Shown here one piece after another: positions 39,335-51,455 of a stretch of 64,000 nt of DNA (its first letter is position 1; each line of letters starts with the position of its first letter). The notes under the pieces are model-generated. The model was given only the letters and a program-made list of their open reading frames with translations. It ran no database searches and was not told where the DNA came from. This stretch comes from Basidiobolus meristosporus CBS 931.73 (taxonomy: Eukaryota > Basidiobolomycota > Basidiobolomycetes > Basidiobolales > Basidiobolaceae): NCBI GenBank assembly GCA_002104905.1, contig MCFE01000182.1, positions 1-64,000 of the forward strand, in the 5' to 3' direction. A program made the position numbers and the translations under genes.

Positions 39335-40226
39335 GAGAAAAGCCTAGGAGAAGATGATGCAATTGCATTGAATTGCTATTGTTTGTAATGATCCAAGCAA
39401 CACATTTTTTTTGCAATCCTCATTGAGCCATTGCTAATCAGTGATCACTGAATTTTTGATATAAGCAATATTAAGGTTGTCTCACATTTGAGACAGGACC
39501 CCTATAAATAAACACCCTGCATATATATACATCATCTGTGGCACCAGTGCAGCCCTTTGATCTGATTTGCACCCATACAATTGGTTGCATGCTAGCTATG
39601 ACACCTTGTCCAATCACTAGGATCAGGGATTTACTTGCTTAATGGTCAAAATGGGATATTTAATAGCAAATCAGGAAGCTTGTGCTTTGGTCAAAGAGCC
39701 AATTGGGAGCCGAAAGCTTCAGGATACTTTTGGACCAATTAACCACTGAGATACCATCCAATTGGAGTGACGGTAACCAAAGTGGTAAGTATCACTGTAG
39801 TTTATAGTGTGATACACATTTATTTCCATTTACATTAAAAAGAAACATATCCAAATACTGGATTTTACCTACCGGAATAGCGGTATCCAATTGCGCACAT
39901 GTTGCAAACATTACAAGTGGGTGCAATCATTTGTGCCAACTTCTTTGTGTCAGATTGTGCCATAGTGTGCAAGATTGTCCCATATGGAGCAAAATTGTTC
40001 AAGAGCAATCCTGCCTACTGGTACCTACAATATTGCACCCAATTGTTCTTAGAGACCACAAATTGCGCCGCACACCCCAGCATGGTACAATGGAACAAGT
40101 CTAATGTGGTGCTGGTGCATCCATGTCTGCCTGCTTGTCCCTAATTGGCACTCTTCCAGCTACCCAACATCTCTTTGATGCTGGTCTGGAGCTTTCAGCC
40201 CTGCTTGTAGCAGGCTCTTGAGGAAG

Positions 40227-41255
40227 TCACTTGTTGTTAGCCATGGCACCCTTGTCCTTCTGCCTTTGAAAGTTTCTGCTATTCTTAAGATACTTTCTTA
40301 TTTTACCAATGCTGGCCCAAAATCTGTTTGCCTGTTTGAATCCAGGATAATGCTCATGGAACAAGTCAAGTGCATTCTGCTTGGCCTTGAGTTCCTGATG
40401 GTCCCATGGTATGCCAGCCTTAAGGTGATGGTATGCTAGACTTCTAACAGCTTCTGGTATATTAGCCCACTCTTCATTATTGCACTCCACAGCTTCATGG
40501 ATCTTCCATGTCTGTTGATTTTTAGGCTTTGGTATATACACCATATTGTCTCCCTCCCACACTGTGATAGGTTTTTCTGTGGGCTTTATCTTTGGGCAGT
40601 GTTGTTGTACTTCAAAGACTGTACAGTGTTCCACTGCTGTCACATTAGGAAATGGCTCAATTCTTGGCTGTCACATTGAGCTACTTAAGTTCCTTCTTTG
40701 CAGCAAAGATACTGCTTTCTCTATCTGGGATATTGATTGCTCTACATGTATTGTCTACTCATCCTGTTTCTGGACTATCTCCTGATTTCTCTGGCTCATT
40801 GCATCTATCCTATCAGCCACTGCACCTAATTGCTTAATTAATGCTTTGGTATGGGCTGACAAAATACTTGCAAATATGGGTGGTGGCAATAGTATCATGA
40901 CTACTTGCTGGTCTTCAACTGAGGGTTCTGTGTTTGCTACATTCTCATCTGCCTGAGCATAATGTTCAGCTTGTGGCTATGCAGAGGTTCTCAATTGCCT
41001 ACTTGACTGAGAGCATGAGGAGTCCGCATTATTACCTTCAATGGGCGCACTGTCCACAAGGCCTTTTTTGGATGTAGCCCCACTTGTTGCACTGAATGTC
41101 AAACCAAGCTGTTGTCCAACCATTCTTTTGTTGCCATCAGCAGTGGGGTTTGGTTGGGAACCAGATGACTTTGCTTTATTTCTTGGCTGCATATATGGAA
41201 GTGAGTCAAACCAAAGGGGAAATAGTGTTACATATATATGCATATGTGGTGCCAT
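40227..41255 (-). pseudogene. Minus-strand ORF of Plavaka element, broken
   Basis: Sense MQPRNKAKSSGSQPNPTADG from ~41190 and, after stops, an open 138-codon part (40643-40227) with KPITVWEGDNMVYIPKPKNQ and HYPGFKQANRFWASIGKIRK. I do not recognise the family. Confidence 0.35.
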
Positions 41256-41412
41256 AACTTTATTTATAATGCTTACTATGGCAGGTCATCATTGAATCTT
41301 ACATTCATGTGTGTGCAATGTCTCAAGTACAAGACTCTCTTAGGTTCACATGAGTATTGACTAAAAAGTGAAATAATAGCATTACGTTGTTGAAGGTCAA
41401 ACTGTTTGCCCC

Positions 41413-42720
41413 ATGGACAAGACTACTTTAACTCAACGCCATAAGAGAAGAGAAAAAGACCATGTAGCTATTGTGGCAAGCCTCTCAGCCATGAAGCACA
41501 CAGACAGCATAGGAAGTATTACAAGGATCACAGCCAGTTTTATGCCACTCAAGTCATATTTGACCATTCATTGGTCACTACTGTACCAACATTATCTTGC
41601 TGGCCAGTTGATACTTCTGTATTGGTACATGGCTGTCTTTGTCACCTTGTGCAAACTGAGTCAGGTGAGTTTATTATGCCTTTAGGCTCACCTCAGCCTT
41701 CTGAATATGGCACACAGAGTGATAGCTCTGACAAAGAAGGTTCACTAATGGAACTTGAGCCTATATCCCCTAACAACAGTACTACATATGAGCCTGGTCA
41801 AATCCCTATATGCAATGAGACAACAACTGTTGAAACAAATGCCAAGGATTCTTTATGGAGCCAAGTGAGCCCAGTAATCCATCTACTGATGAATGATGTA
41901 ATATTGTGGCTAGAGAAGTGGTGTGTTTCCACTAATATCAGTAATGGGGGCTTTGAGGATTTACTACTCTTCTTGCCAAAATCATACTGGGATGCAACTT
42001 ACCATGTATATGGTACAGGTGGACAACTATAATGTGGCTGGCAACATATGATCCAGAGCCTGTCCTGATTCCAGCATATTTTAACAGTTGCATGGCATTC
42101 ACATCTAAAAATGCTACCATTGTAACATGTCCAAATTGTCAGGAATTCACCATCATTGAGGGAAAACATTGCTCACACTACGGACATATTCCAGTCATAC
42201 CCTGTCTGAGGAAGCTGATACAGTCCAACAAATATTGCAAAGCTATACAGTACTGCACTCAATATCAATCAAGCACAAACATATTCCATATATTTGATGG
42301 CAAACATTACAAACAGCCAAGATGCAAGGGCTACTTGAAGGTATGTATGACCATGCCTTTGCTTTAGCACTTGATGGATTCTCATTAAACAAGTACTCTA
42401 CCAGCAAATCCTGCTGGCCACTGACTCTCATCCATCTGAATTTGCCACCTATCTAACAGTATCAGAGCATTAATCCAATGGTAGTCTCACTGGTATCTGG
42501 GCCTAAATCACCATTTGACCTGGATGGCTACCTGTATCCATGGCTGGATGAACTTTGCATGCTTTCCAGCGGAATAACACTAAATGGCCATCATGTAAGA
42601 GTGCAAATTATTATCTGCATTGGAGATACCCCAGCCATCAGCAAGATAGCAGGTTTTTCCAGGCACAATGGACGGTATTGCTTCAAATGTGTGAAATCCT
42701 GGGGATTTACTCCATAACTC
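41413..42720 (+). pseudogene. tnp2 (Plavaka/CACTA-type) transposase, broken
   Basis: Begins with a Cys/His zinc-finger-like segment (PCSYCGKPLSHEAHRQHRKY). Then CPNCQEFTIIEGKHCSHYGH (zinc ribbon), KSCWPLTLIHLNLPP, GPKSPFDLDGYLYPWLDEL, IGDTPAISKIAGFSRHNGRY and CFKCVKSWG, in the order of the Transposase_21/tnp2 domain. Multiple stops and frameshifts, and the C-terminal third is missing. Confidence 0.65.
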
Positions 42721-43066
42721 ACACACATTGTTATTACCCAAGCACCAGCACTAAGAACATCATCTTTCCACAGACAGAACATGCATAAGTCAGCATGCAA
42801 TGACAGCAAAGTTGGCAAGCTCTAAGCCATTGGCCAGAATATGGAGTCAATTGGAAACTGGAGACACTAGACTTGATCCATTGTGCCATGCCAGGGCGTG
42901 CAGTGCACTATGTGGTCTCCAAGAACAGTTGGGTGCTATATTGTAGCTACTAGTAAGCAGGATTGCTCTTGGACAATTTTGCACCATGAGGGACAATCTT
43001 ACACACAATGGCACAATCTGACACAATGAGGTTGGAACAAATGATTGCTCTGAAGTGGGGTCACAG

Positions 43067-44064
43067 TGTCACCCACTGACAGATGTGCTCATTCCCATAT
43101 TTTCTACTTCCCTATTTCTCTACTACACTTATTTTAGTTTTATCCCATTTGTCTTGCCTGACCAGTGCTATCCCATAAGCCAGTTGACTATCACACTTGC
43201 TTACCTTATTGCATAAGTTATCCCCCACTTTATATATGATTACTAGCAGTAAGTGCTTCATATTGGGCAAATACCCATGCCAGTACCTGTGACACTTGAT
43301 CAGCCTGTGTCACCATCCCTGCTGTTTCCATACCATATATGGTATCCCTATGTTACACATGTTTCAGAGTACTGATTCCTGACTGGTTGATGTGCTCTGC
43401 CTCTTAGAACCTCCTGGCACCTACTTAGAACATTCTTAGGTCATTCTGATGTCATTAAGATTTCTATTGAGATCTGGAACCTTCTGGAACACCATGATTA
43501 GTAATCACTTAGTCAGTAAGAAAAGTTTATTAGGGAGGCTATCCCTCAACAATAAATCATCATCCCTTTTATCAGTATACCAACTTGTTGATTAGTGTGA
43601 TCACTGCTACCTGCTGCTACCTGAACTTCCAACCCCAGACCACAGGACACTCCCAGGAAACCATGCTGACAGCCAACTGACCTTGGAGGCACTACTTGTG
43701 AGGAATACTCAGAGTAGGTATCTTTTATTATATTTGATTCTTTCCCAAGTTTGTTCTTGTACAGGCAAAGATACTTTTCTATCTTTGTAACTATTGACCA
43801 CAGCTGTATTCTTATCAAGTCCCTGCTGGTGGAGTTTACAGTTGTTTTGACTTTGGAAGCTTTAGTACATTGTCATCTCAAAGGATACTGAACCTAGCAC
43901 ATACTTTTGTTAAGAAACCAACTAAGTTGGGTATTGTAGCTCAGTAGTTTTCCCTTGACAAGCTTGTGGCCTCATTCCCCATCACATTAGATTAGAGACA
44001 GAACTCAAGTATTCCTAGCAAGCTTTTGCCAGAGGTTATTGCACCCAGTGAACACCCCACATAC
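43067..44064 (+). mobile_element. Diverged gypsy-type LTR, left part (split by copia)
   Basis: Resembles the reverse complement of the LTR at 47839-48642 (shared CCATACCATATATGGTAT, ACTGATTCCTGACTGGTTGA, TTAGTAATCACTT, TTATTGCACCCA). It continues after the copia insertion as 47752-47806, which ends in CTCTACACCACCACA. The left boundary is approximate. Confidence 0.55.
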
Positions 44065-47000
44065 TGTTGTAAAAATTTGTATTTCCACCTAAATATTCAC
44101 CTAACTTAGTCACTTAGATTGTCACCTTCAAATCCTAGAGAATACTGACCAAATTCCTTGTTAGGATTTACTTAGGAATATTTTCACCAAAATACCAGCT
44201 ACCCAGAACATGAAAATTCTCAAAGTTGTTCAAACAGCCCCAAACTTTGCACACATGTTCTTGGGACCTTCCTTAACCTATCCTACGTGTTTGTAATGCC
44301 AAGACCAGGTAAAAGTATAAATACTACTTTTACATTCAATATATCATTAGGTGAAAACCACAAAATCTACTTGTTCTCCCAATCACTTCCAATATCTCCA
44401 AGACTATTACAACAGGTTATCCAAGTAAACCTTAGAAACAGTGAAGGAAGCCATACACTGACCTTCAAAGAAGTACTTTATGTACCAGAAATAGCCATGA
44501 ACCTACTCTCTGTAAGCAGAAGGACTCAGTTTCAGTTTTGACAATTCTGGATGCAGGATCACTGATCAAAATGGTGTCCATATTGGTTTGGGTATCAGAG
44601 ATCAGAATCTATACAAGTTGACTTATATTCCATTATATCTGGAAGCCAATATAAGTAGCTTAAATGAAGAAACACCAATGCTTTGGCACAGGAGATTTGG
44701 ACACATCAATTTTGATTATTTACGTTAAATGATCAAAGATCAGCTAATTTCTGGAGTGAAATTGATCCCCCAGCTAATTTGGAGCATTGTGAAGCCTGCA
44801 TATATGGGAAACAAGCCAGACAGCCGTTTAAGAGCTCTGGTTTAATCAAAACTAAGAAAAAATTAGATCTAATTTACTCAGATCTGTGTGGACCTATGCA
44901 AAATTTATCCTTAGGCGGGATGAAGTATTTAATCACTTTTATTGATGATTATACAAGATACACATGGGTCTACTTCATGGAGAAAAAGGAAGAAGCTCTG
45001 TCTAAGCTCAGGGAGTTTAAAGCCATGGTTGAGAGAGAAACTGTTGAAAAAATCAAGAAAATACGCTCTGACAATGGTGGAGAATATACATCAAAACTCT
45101 TCATCCACTTCTGCAAAATTCACGGGATAAAGCAAGAGACTACTGTACCATACTCCCCACAGCAAAATGGAGTAGCAGAACAAGCTAACAGATCAATAAC
45201 TGATATGGCAAGATCTATGATCCATGATCAAAAATTATCCTATGATTTTTGGGCAGAATCAGTTGCCACTGCTGTATACCTTAAAAAGGAGTTATAACAG
45301 AATACTTTGTGATTCTACTCCATTTGAAGCATGGTATGGATACAGACCAAGTGCAGAACATCTAAGAATATTTGGGTGTACAGCATATGCCAAAAAACTG
45401 GCCGGAAATCAGTCAAAATTTGAGCCAAAAAGTTTAAAATGCATATTTTTGGGCTACTGCAATGAGAGTAAGGCATACAGACTCTACAATACTAAAGTAA
45501 AGAAGCTGAGCAAGTCCAGGGATGTGCTGTTTGATGAAAATTCAAAATTTTCACAAAAAATGGCATCAGATGATGACAAAAATTTAATCTCAAGTCCACC
45601 AATTGTCAGGATTGAATCAGAGCAAAACAATGAATATTTTTTCACTCCAGAGGACTCTACAACCATGCTTCAGCCAGAATCAGTGCCCAGGAATATCCCA
45701 GAAGTGATCATTCCAGTATCAAATGCCTGGAGATCTAATCAGACAAGAAATAACCCAAGTTACTGTATCAATGAGGGTACAAACTTAGCCTATGCCTATT
45801 CAGTCTATATTGATGAACCCCAGACTGTAAAAGAGGCCCAAAATAGCCCTCAGACAAAGTTTTGGAGATCTGCAATGACTGAGGAATATCAGGCCCTGAT
45901 GGAAAATCAAACTTAGGACTTAGTCAAATTACCAATCAACCAAAAATCAATTGGATGCAGATGGGTCTTCAAGGCAAAATACAAGGCTGATGGTACAATT
46001 GAAAGATACAAAGCAAGACTTGTAGCCAAAGGATACTCTCAAACAAAAGGACATGACTATACTGAGACCTTTGCACTGGTAGCCAAGTTTAATTCCATCA
46101 GATTAATATTGGCTATTGCAGCCAAATATAAGTTTATTAGTCATCAAATGAATGTAAAAATTGCATTTTTGGATGGAGAACTTGATGAGGATGTGTATAT
46201 GGACCAGCCTGATGGGTTTGTTGACCAAGATAACCCCCATTTGGTCTGCAAGCTTAAAAAGTCACTATATGGTCACAAACAATCACCAAGAGCCTGGAAT
46301 TGTAAGATAGATTCTTATTTGGAATCTTTGAGTTTCAAAAGGAGTAATGCTGACTATAGTATATATTATAAGCCAGATAGAGCAAATTCAGTTCTATTAG
46401 CTCTATATGTGGATGATCTTATTATAGCCGCCAATAACCTAGAAACATTGGAAGAGACTAAATCCAGCCTATCTAAGGAGTTCAAGATGTCCAATCTAGG
46501 AGAACTTAGTTACTACTTAGGGATTAAGTTCTCCATAGACAGAAGTACCCAGACTATTACCCTAAGCCAATCCAAGTATATTCAAGATATACTAAAGAAG
46601 TACAAAATGGAAGACTGTAAACCGGCAGCTACCCCAATGGAGACAAACCTTAACTTGGTCAAAACTCATCCAAATCAAGAAAGCTTGGCACCAACTGAAA
46701 GCCCTGACTTTCCTTATCAATTTATGGTTGGCAGTCTGATGTATATAATGCTTGGAACACGTCCAGGTATCTCATATTCAGTGGGAGTTGTCAGCAAACA
46801 TTATCAGAATTATCAATATGATCATATTGCAGCAGTTAAGCAGATTTTTAGATACCTAAAAGGAACTGCTGATATCTGCTTAAGATACACTTATAAGGAT
46901 TCAGAACAGGATCTTGTAGGATACTCTGATGCTGATTGGGGACAAAATTTGGAAGACAGAAGATCCACCACAGGATACACCTTTCTTTACTGTAAAGGAG

Positions 47001-47746
47001 CAATTTCATGGAATTCAAGAAAGCAACCAACCGTAGCACTTTCTACTACAGAGGCAGAGTATATGGCAGCCTATGAAGCTACAAAAGAAGCAATATGGTT
47101 AAGAAAACTCTTTACAGATTTAGGCCTATGTCAAAAAACGCCTATTACTTTATTTCAAGATAATCAAGGGTGTGTACAATTAGGTAGAAATCCAACTTCT
47201 CATGCTAGAACCAAGCACATAGATATTAGATATCATTTCATACGTGAAGCTATAGAGAATAACTTAGTTAGCTTAGTTTACTGTCCTACAGATGAAATGA
47301 TTGCAGACATATTTACCACACCATTAGCTAGTGACAAGTTTGAATATCTTAGGTCAAAATTAGGACTAGTCAGTATGAACATTTAGCTGAGTAGGAGTGT
47401 TGTAAAAATTCATACTTCCACCTAAATATTCACCTAGCTTAGTCACTTAGATCATCACCTTCAAATCCTAGAGAATACTGATCAAATTCCTTGTCAGGAT
47501 TTACTTAGAATATTTTCACCAAAATACCAGGTACCCAGAACATGAAAAATCTCAAAGTTGTCCAAACAGCCCCAAACTTTGCACACATGTTCTTGAAACC
47601 TTCCTTAACCTATTCTACATGTTTGTAATGCCAAGACCAGGTAAATGTATAAATACTACTTTTACATTCAATAAATCATGAAGTGAAAAACACATAATCT
47701 ACTTGTTCTCCCAATCACTTCCAATATCTCCAAAACTCTTACAACA
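44065..47746 (+). mobile_element. Copia family A element with both LTRs, gag deleted
   Basis: LTRs 44065-44414 and 47398-47746 (TGTTGT...ACAACA) differ at roughly 25 sites by eye. A 5-bp target duplication CATAC is at 44060-44064 and 47747-47751. After the 5' LTR the PBS begins GGTTAT and then jumps straight into the end of the protease/GAG-pre-integrase part of pol, so gag and protease are deleted. A purine-rich tract GAGTAGGAG precedes the 3' LTR. The host sequence at the site is a gypsy-type LTR. Confidence 0.85.
44430..47386 (+). pseudogene. Copia pol (integrase-RT-RNase H), broken
   Basis: Order: KEVLYVPEIAMNLLSV, GAG-pre-integrase with CEACIYGKQARQPF (44.66-44.87 kb), integrase core with YSDLCGPM, SDNGGEYTS and QQNGVAEQANRS (DDE residues kept), RT with YVDDLIIAA at ~46405, RNase H with STTEAEYMAA, ending LGLVSMNI. 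Stops at ~44727 (TAA) and 45913 (TAG) and a frameshift near 45290; the last 425 codons (46109-47386) are open. Confidence 0.85.
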
Positions 47747-47751
47747 CATAC

Positions 47752-47806
47752 AAAACAATTGAGAAGTGATGGATGTATCTCTCCCTTGGACCTCTACACC
47801 ACCACA
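47752..47806 (+). mobile_element. Diverged gypsy-type LTR, right end
   Basis: Continuation of the LTR at 43067-44064 beyond the copia insertion; ends CCACCACA, the reverse complement of the TGTGGTGG start of the younger LTR family. Confidence 0.5.
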
Positions 47807-47838
47807 GCGCCAAGTTGTAATGCTTGCATCATGTGCGC

Positions 47839-50800
47839 TGTGGTGGTGTAGAGGTACTCCTGGGAGAAGCTACACAACTCAAGGTGTGTGAGGTGTCTGA
47901 TGGGTGCAATAACCTCTGTGTCTAAACTGCTGGTGTCTTTGTCAATATGTTACTATGGTAAAAGCTCCTGCTTCTCTAGCTTCCTAGGTGCTCCAAGTGT
48001 CTCCAAAGGCCTCTGTGTGTCTTGTGCACTACCCTGAAAAGCTCCTTGATGGCAGGTCTGAGATGTACTGTTGAAGGCAGGTGCAGTGATCAACTGCTAA
48101 TCAATAAGGTAGAAGTGTTACTGATAGAAGGGATGATTTATTGATGAGGGATTGCTTTCCCTTAAATACTTTTCCTGATTGCCAAGTGATTACTAATGAC
48201 AAGGTTCTAGAAGATTCTAGGTATCAGTGGAATTTTTGATGACATCACTACAAGCTAAAAATATGCCAAGAATGTCCTGGAAGGTTCTAAAAGGCACAGC
48301 ACTCTCAACCAATCAGGAATCAGTAGTCTGAAACCTGTGCAACATAGAAATACCATATATGGTATTGAAATGATAGAGATTGTAACACAGACCTAGGTCA
48401 TGTGTCACAGGTACTGACGCGGGTACTTGCCTTATATAGATACATCTACTGATCACAAAGCTGAATAACATCTGGGATAACTAATGCTAATAACTAATCA
48501 GGGTAAACATCATATGGGGATAATACTGATAATATGGGCAAAAGAAGAATGGGATAATACTGATAAGATAAAATATGGATAAGTATATCATAATGACTAT
48601 ATGAATAAACTTGTCTGTGGGAGGTATGTTTACCCTACCACATCCACCCCCCACTTGAGCTAAAAAGTTTCAGGGAACTTTTTAGCTAACCACTGTAAGT
48701 TTGGAGAACAAAGTGCTCTCTCAGTCTTCCTCAATGAAGCCACCTGTCCTTTCTTGAGATAGAAATCTACATGATGTCATTGATCGGATATTGTTTGAGT
48801 CCACACCACAGAAGGTTGCTGTTAGTCCTGGGCTCTCTGAGTATATAGTATACCATGCTGAACCATCTGGGTAGTTCACTGCAGTTGCTCTTGCTTTTAC
48901 TTCCCATGGTCTTCCAAGAAGTAATTCAAAGTTAGCCTTTGCACAAATGAATACTGGGATCTCATGGGGTATTCCTTCAATGATGAGAGGGAAGCTGTGA
49001 ATAATTCCTAAAAGCTTTGATTGCCCTGAGTTGGCATCCTTCATGCTCCAATTGATATTGGTGTCTATGGGCAATAGGTCTTTGCATGGTAGTTGTTTCC
49101 AAGCCTCCAAAGGCATCACACATATCTCAGATCCACTGTCTATATGACATAGGATTTCTTGATTATGCACAGTTCCTGTAGTTGTTGCAGTTGCCACTGA
49201 GTAGTAGTGTTTCTGGCTTTGATGCAGCTTACTGATATCTTGGCTTCCTTGAACTGTCCTGACCTGGTTGCCTTGAGTTGCTTCAATTGGATGCTTTCTT
49301 ATTCTGATATGCTCATCCAGAGTCTTTCTTACAGATGGTGATACACTGAGTAGCTCTCCAACCTTGATTGATATGTTGCTTCCTAGTATATGACTTGTCA
49401 GAGCCTCTGGGGTACCATTTTGCTTGACTCTAGGCTGCATGTGGTAGTTGTTGGCCTTGGCAGACTCTTGTAAAATTAATGGGGGTGATGCTTTCTTCTC
49501 AATCACAACTTCTGGCTCACATCTTGGTACTTTTGCTGCTGGGCCTGGATTAGCCATTTTTTCAGGATGGTGTCTCTTTGAAGCATAAATTGAAGCTATA
49601 TGATCTTGGGCCTCTCTGGGGTCCTCATAGTCAAAGTTCAGAACTTCAGCTGGATCAAAGTAGTCATGATCTTCTTCTTCATGGAGTTGAACCTTTCTTG
49701 TATGAGAGGTGACTTGCTTGTAGTGAACTCTCATTCCTCCTTGTCCAAATGCTGTGGATAATTTGTCACCATGCTTACTGACTATGTATCCCTGAGGACT
49801 ATATAGGACATCACCTGTGGATAGTAATGACTGAAGCTCTTGGCAATTTCTCTTGGAATGGTTGGCAGAGTCACACCACATGCATGTATATTTGACTTCT
49901 TTCTCTACTGGCTTCTGCCCATATGCTTTGCCGGTGAGTAGCAAAGAGAGTTTCTCTAGTTGCTGTGTCAGCTCCTGAATTTGAGTGCTTTGATTACTGG
50001 GATGAAGTAAGTCTTGGCTATCTTGGTTTTGTGCTGAGCTTGAAAGAAGCTTTCTGATTGGTGAGGTTTCTTCAGGGGCAAGTAGAATCTGCTTAGCTAA
50101 CTGAAATGCAGGCAGTGAACTCATAGCTTTCACAGTAGGATTGTTTTCAATCCTTCTCACCAGGTCTTCTGGTAGTGCTCTGAGAAAATAGGCAGATAAA
50201 GTGAGATCAGTTATAACTCCTTGGGCTTTCAGTGACTCTCCAATTTGCTCAAGGCCACTCAAGTATTCTTTCAATGGTAGCAGCTTAAACTTGCTATAAG
50301 CAAAGTTCTCCAAGTCTTGAAGTGTGTAGTCAACTTGTCTCTCTCCATATTCATCAATCAAGTAGCTCTTCAAGAGGGTCCAATTTGTCAGCAGATCATT
50401 TCTTTCATATAATGAGAGCATGATCTCATCAGTGCTGTAGGGGGGCATCTCTTCAGCCATAATGGCCTCAGGTATTTTGTGGGCTCTGCAGAAAAGCTCC
50501 CACCTCTTGATGAAAGCTTTAACTTTGGTTCCATCAAAGAAAGGAGTTCCTTGCATTCCTGGTAAAGGTAGATCCATGGTCTTGATAATTCGTTCTTTCT
50601 TAAGTCTTCTAGGGGCAGTTCAGTCAAACCCCCCACATTGGGTGCCAAATATGTGGTGGTGTAGAGGTACTCCTGGGAGAAGCTACACAACTCAAGGTGT
50701 GTGAGGTGTCTGATGGGTGCAATAACCTCTGTGTCTAAACTGCTGGTGTCTTTGTCAATATGTTACTATGGTAAAAGCTCCTGCTTCTCTAGCTTCCTAG

Positions 50801-51455
50801 GTGCTCCAAGTGTCTCCAAAGGCCTCTGTGTGTCTTGTGCACTACCCTGAAAAGCTCCTTGATGGCAGGTCTGAGATGTACTGTTGAAGGCAGGTGCAGT
50901 GATCAACTGCTAATCAATAAGGTAGAAGTGTTACTGATAGAAGGGATGATTTATTGATGAGGGATTGCTTTCCCTTAAATACTTTTCCTGATTGCCAAGT
51001 GATTACTAATGACAAGGTTCTAGAAGATTCTAGGTATCAGTGGAATTCTTGATGACATCACTACAAGCTAAAAATATGCCAAGAATGTCCTGGAAGGTTC
51101 TAAAAGGCACAGCACTCTCAACCAATCAGGAATCAGTAGTCTGAAACCTGTGCAACATAGAAATACCATACATGGTATTGAAATGATAGAGATTGTAACA
51201 CAGACCTAGGTCATGTGTCACGAGTACTGACGCGGGTACTTGCCTTATATAGATACATCTACTGATCACAAAGCTGAATAACATCTGGGATAACTAATGC
51301 TAATAACTAATCAGGGTAAACATCATATGGGGATAATACTGATAATATGGGCAAAAGAAGAATGGGATAATACTGATAAGATAAAATATGGATAAGTATA
51401 TCATAATGACTATATGAATAAACTTGTCTGTGGGAGGTATGTTTACCCTACCACA
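47839..51455 (-). mobile_element. Non-autonomous gag-protease LTR retrotransposon
   Basis: Two 804-bp LTRs (47839-48642 and 50652-51455; TGTGGTGG...CTACCACA read on plus) that differ at about four positions by eye, all transitions. Flanked by a 4-bp duplication GCGC (47835-47838, 51456-51459); copy 1 of the host Harbinger shows the unoccupied site at ~39893. On the minus strand the PBS TGGCACCCAATGTGGGG starts 3 nt after the 5' LTR and resembles a tRNA-Lys PBS, and a PPT (AAGTGGGGGGTGGA) precedes the 3' LTR. The 2-kb interior encodes only gag-protease; no RT, RNase H or integrase. Evidently recent. Confidence 0.88.
48721..50577 (-). CDS. Gag-protease polyprotein (618 aa), intact
   Basis: Uninterrupted ORF from ATG 50577, 74 bp inside the 5' LTR. 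Residues 1-190 are a helical gag/capsid-like part (FDGTKVKAFIKRWELFCRAH, retrotransposon-gag style). A zinc knuckle CMWCDSANHSKRNC follows at ~232-245, then a linker, and an aspartic protease with the active-site turn CHIDSGSEICVMP (~480) and the paired element FELLLGRPWEV (~557). Its stop is 79 bp before the 3' LTR. The gag and DSG-protease style fits Ty3/gypsy elements. It must borrow RT and integrase from a partner. Confidence 0.85.
   Translation of the reverse strand: MDLPLPGMQGTPFFDGTKVKAFIKRWELFCRAHKIPEAIMAEEMPPYSTDEIMLSLYERNDLLTNWTLLKSYLIDEYGERQVDYTLQDLENFAYSKFKLLPLKEYLSGLEQIGESLKAQGVITDLTLSAYFLRALPEDLVRRIENNPTVKAMSSLPAFQLAKQILLAPEETSPIRKLLSSSAQNQDSQDLLHPSNQSTQIQELTQQLEKLSLLLTGKAYGQKPVEKEVKYTCMWCDSANHSKRNCQELQSLLSTGDVLYSPQGYIVSKHGDKLSTAFGQGGMRVHYKQVTSHTRKVQLHEEEDHDYFDPAEVLNFDYEDPREAQDHIASIYASKRHHPEKMANPGPAAKVPRCEPEVVIEKKASPPLILQESAKANNYHMQPRVKQNGTPEALTSHILGSNISIKVGELLSVSPSVRKTLDEHIRIRKHPIEATQGNQVRTVQGSQDISKLHQSQKHYYSVATATTTGTVHNQEILCHIDSGSEICVMPLEAWKQLPCKDLLPIDTNINWSMKDANSGQSKLLGIIHSFPLIIEGIPHEIPVFICAKANFELLLGRPWEVKARATAVNYPDGSAWYTIYSESPGLTATFCGVDSNNIRSMTSCRFLSQERTGGFIEED

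Larger units (their letters stand above)
35964..39916 (-). mobile_element. PIF/Harbinger DNA transposon, copy 1
   Basis: Starts with the terminal motif GACTTGTTCTGTTAGATAGT and aligns, inverted, with copy 2 (47815-54663). Carries a DDE transposase on the minus strand and an accessory ORF on the plus strand, divergently arranged as in other two-gene Harbinger elements. A 731-bp fold-back element (37278-38008) sits between the two genes and is missing from copy 2; without it both copies are about 3.2 kb. Homology with copy 2 fades at about 39916, and no matching terminal motif is seen there. Confidence 0.65.
39923..43048 (+). mobile_element. Plavaka-type (tnp2) DNA transposon with 179-bp inverted arms
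   Basis: Arms 39923-40101 and 42870-43048 are inverted repeats of equal length (outer ends GCAATCATTTGT). Between them lie a tnp2 transposase-like pseudogene (+) and a broken minus-strand ORF. Inner arm ends read GAACAAGTC/GACTTGATC, recalling the Harbinger terminus. Whether the arms are true TIRs of this element or two MITEs flanking it is unresolved. Confidence 0.55.
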
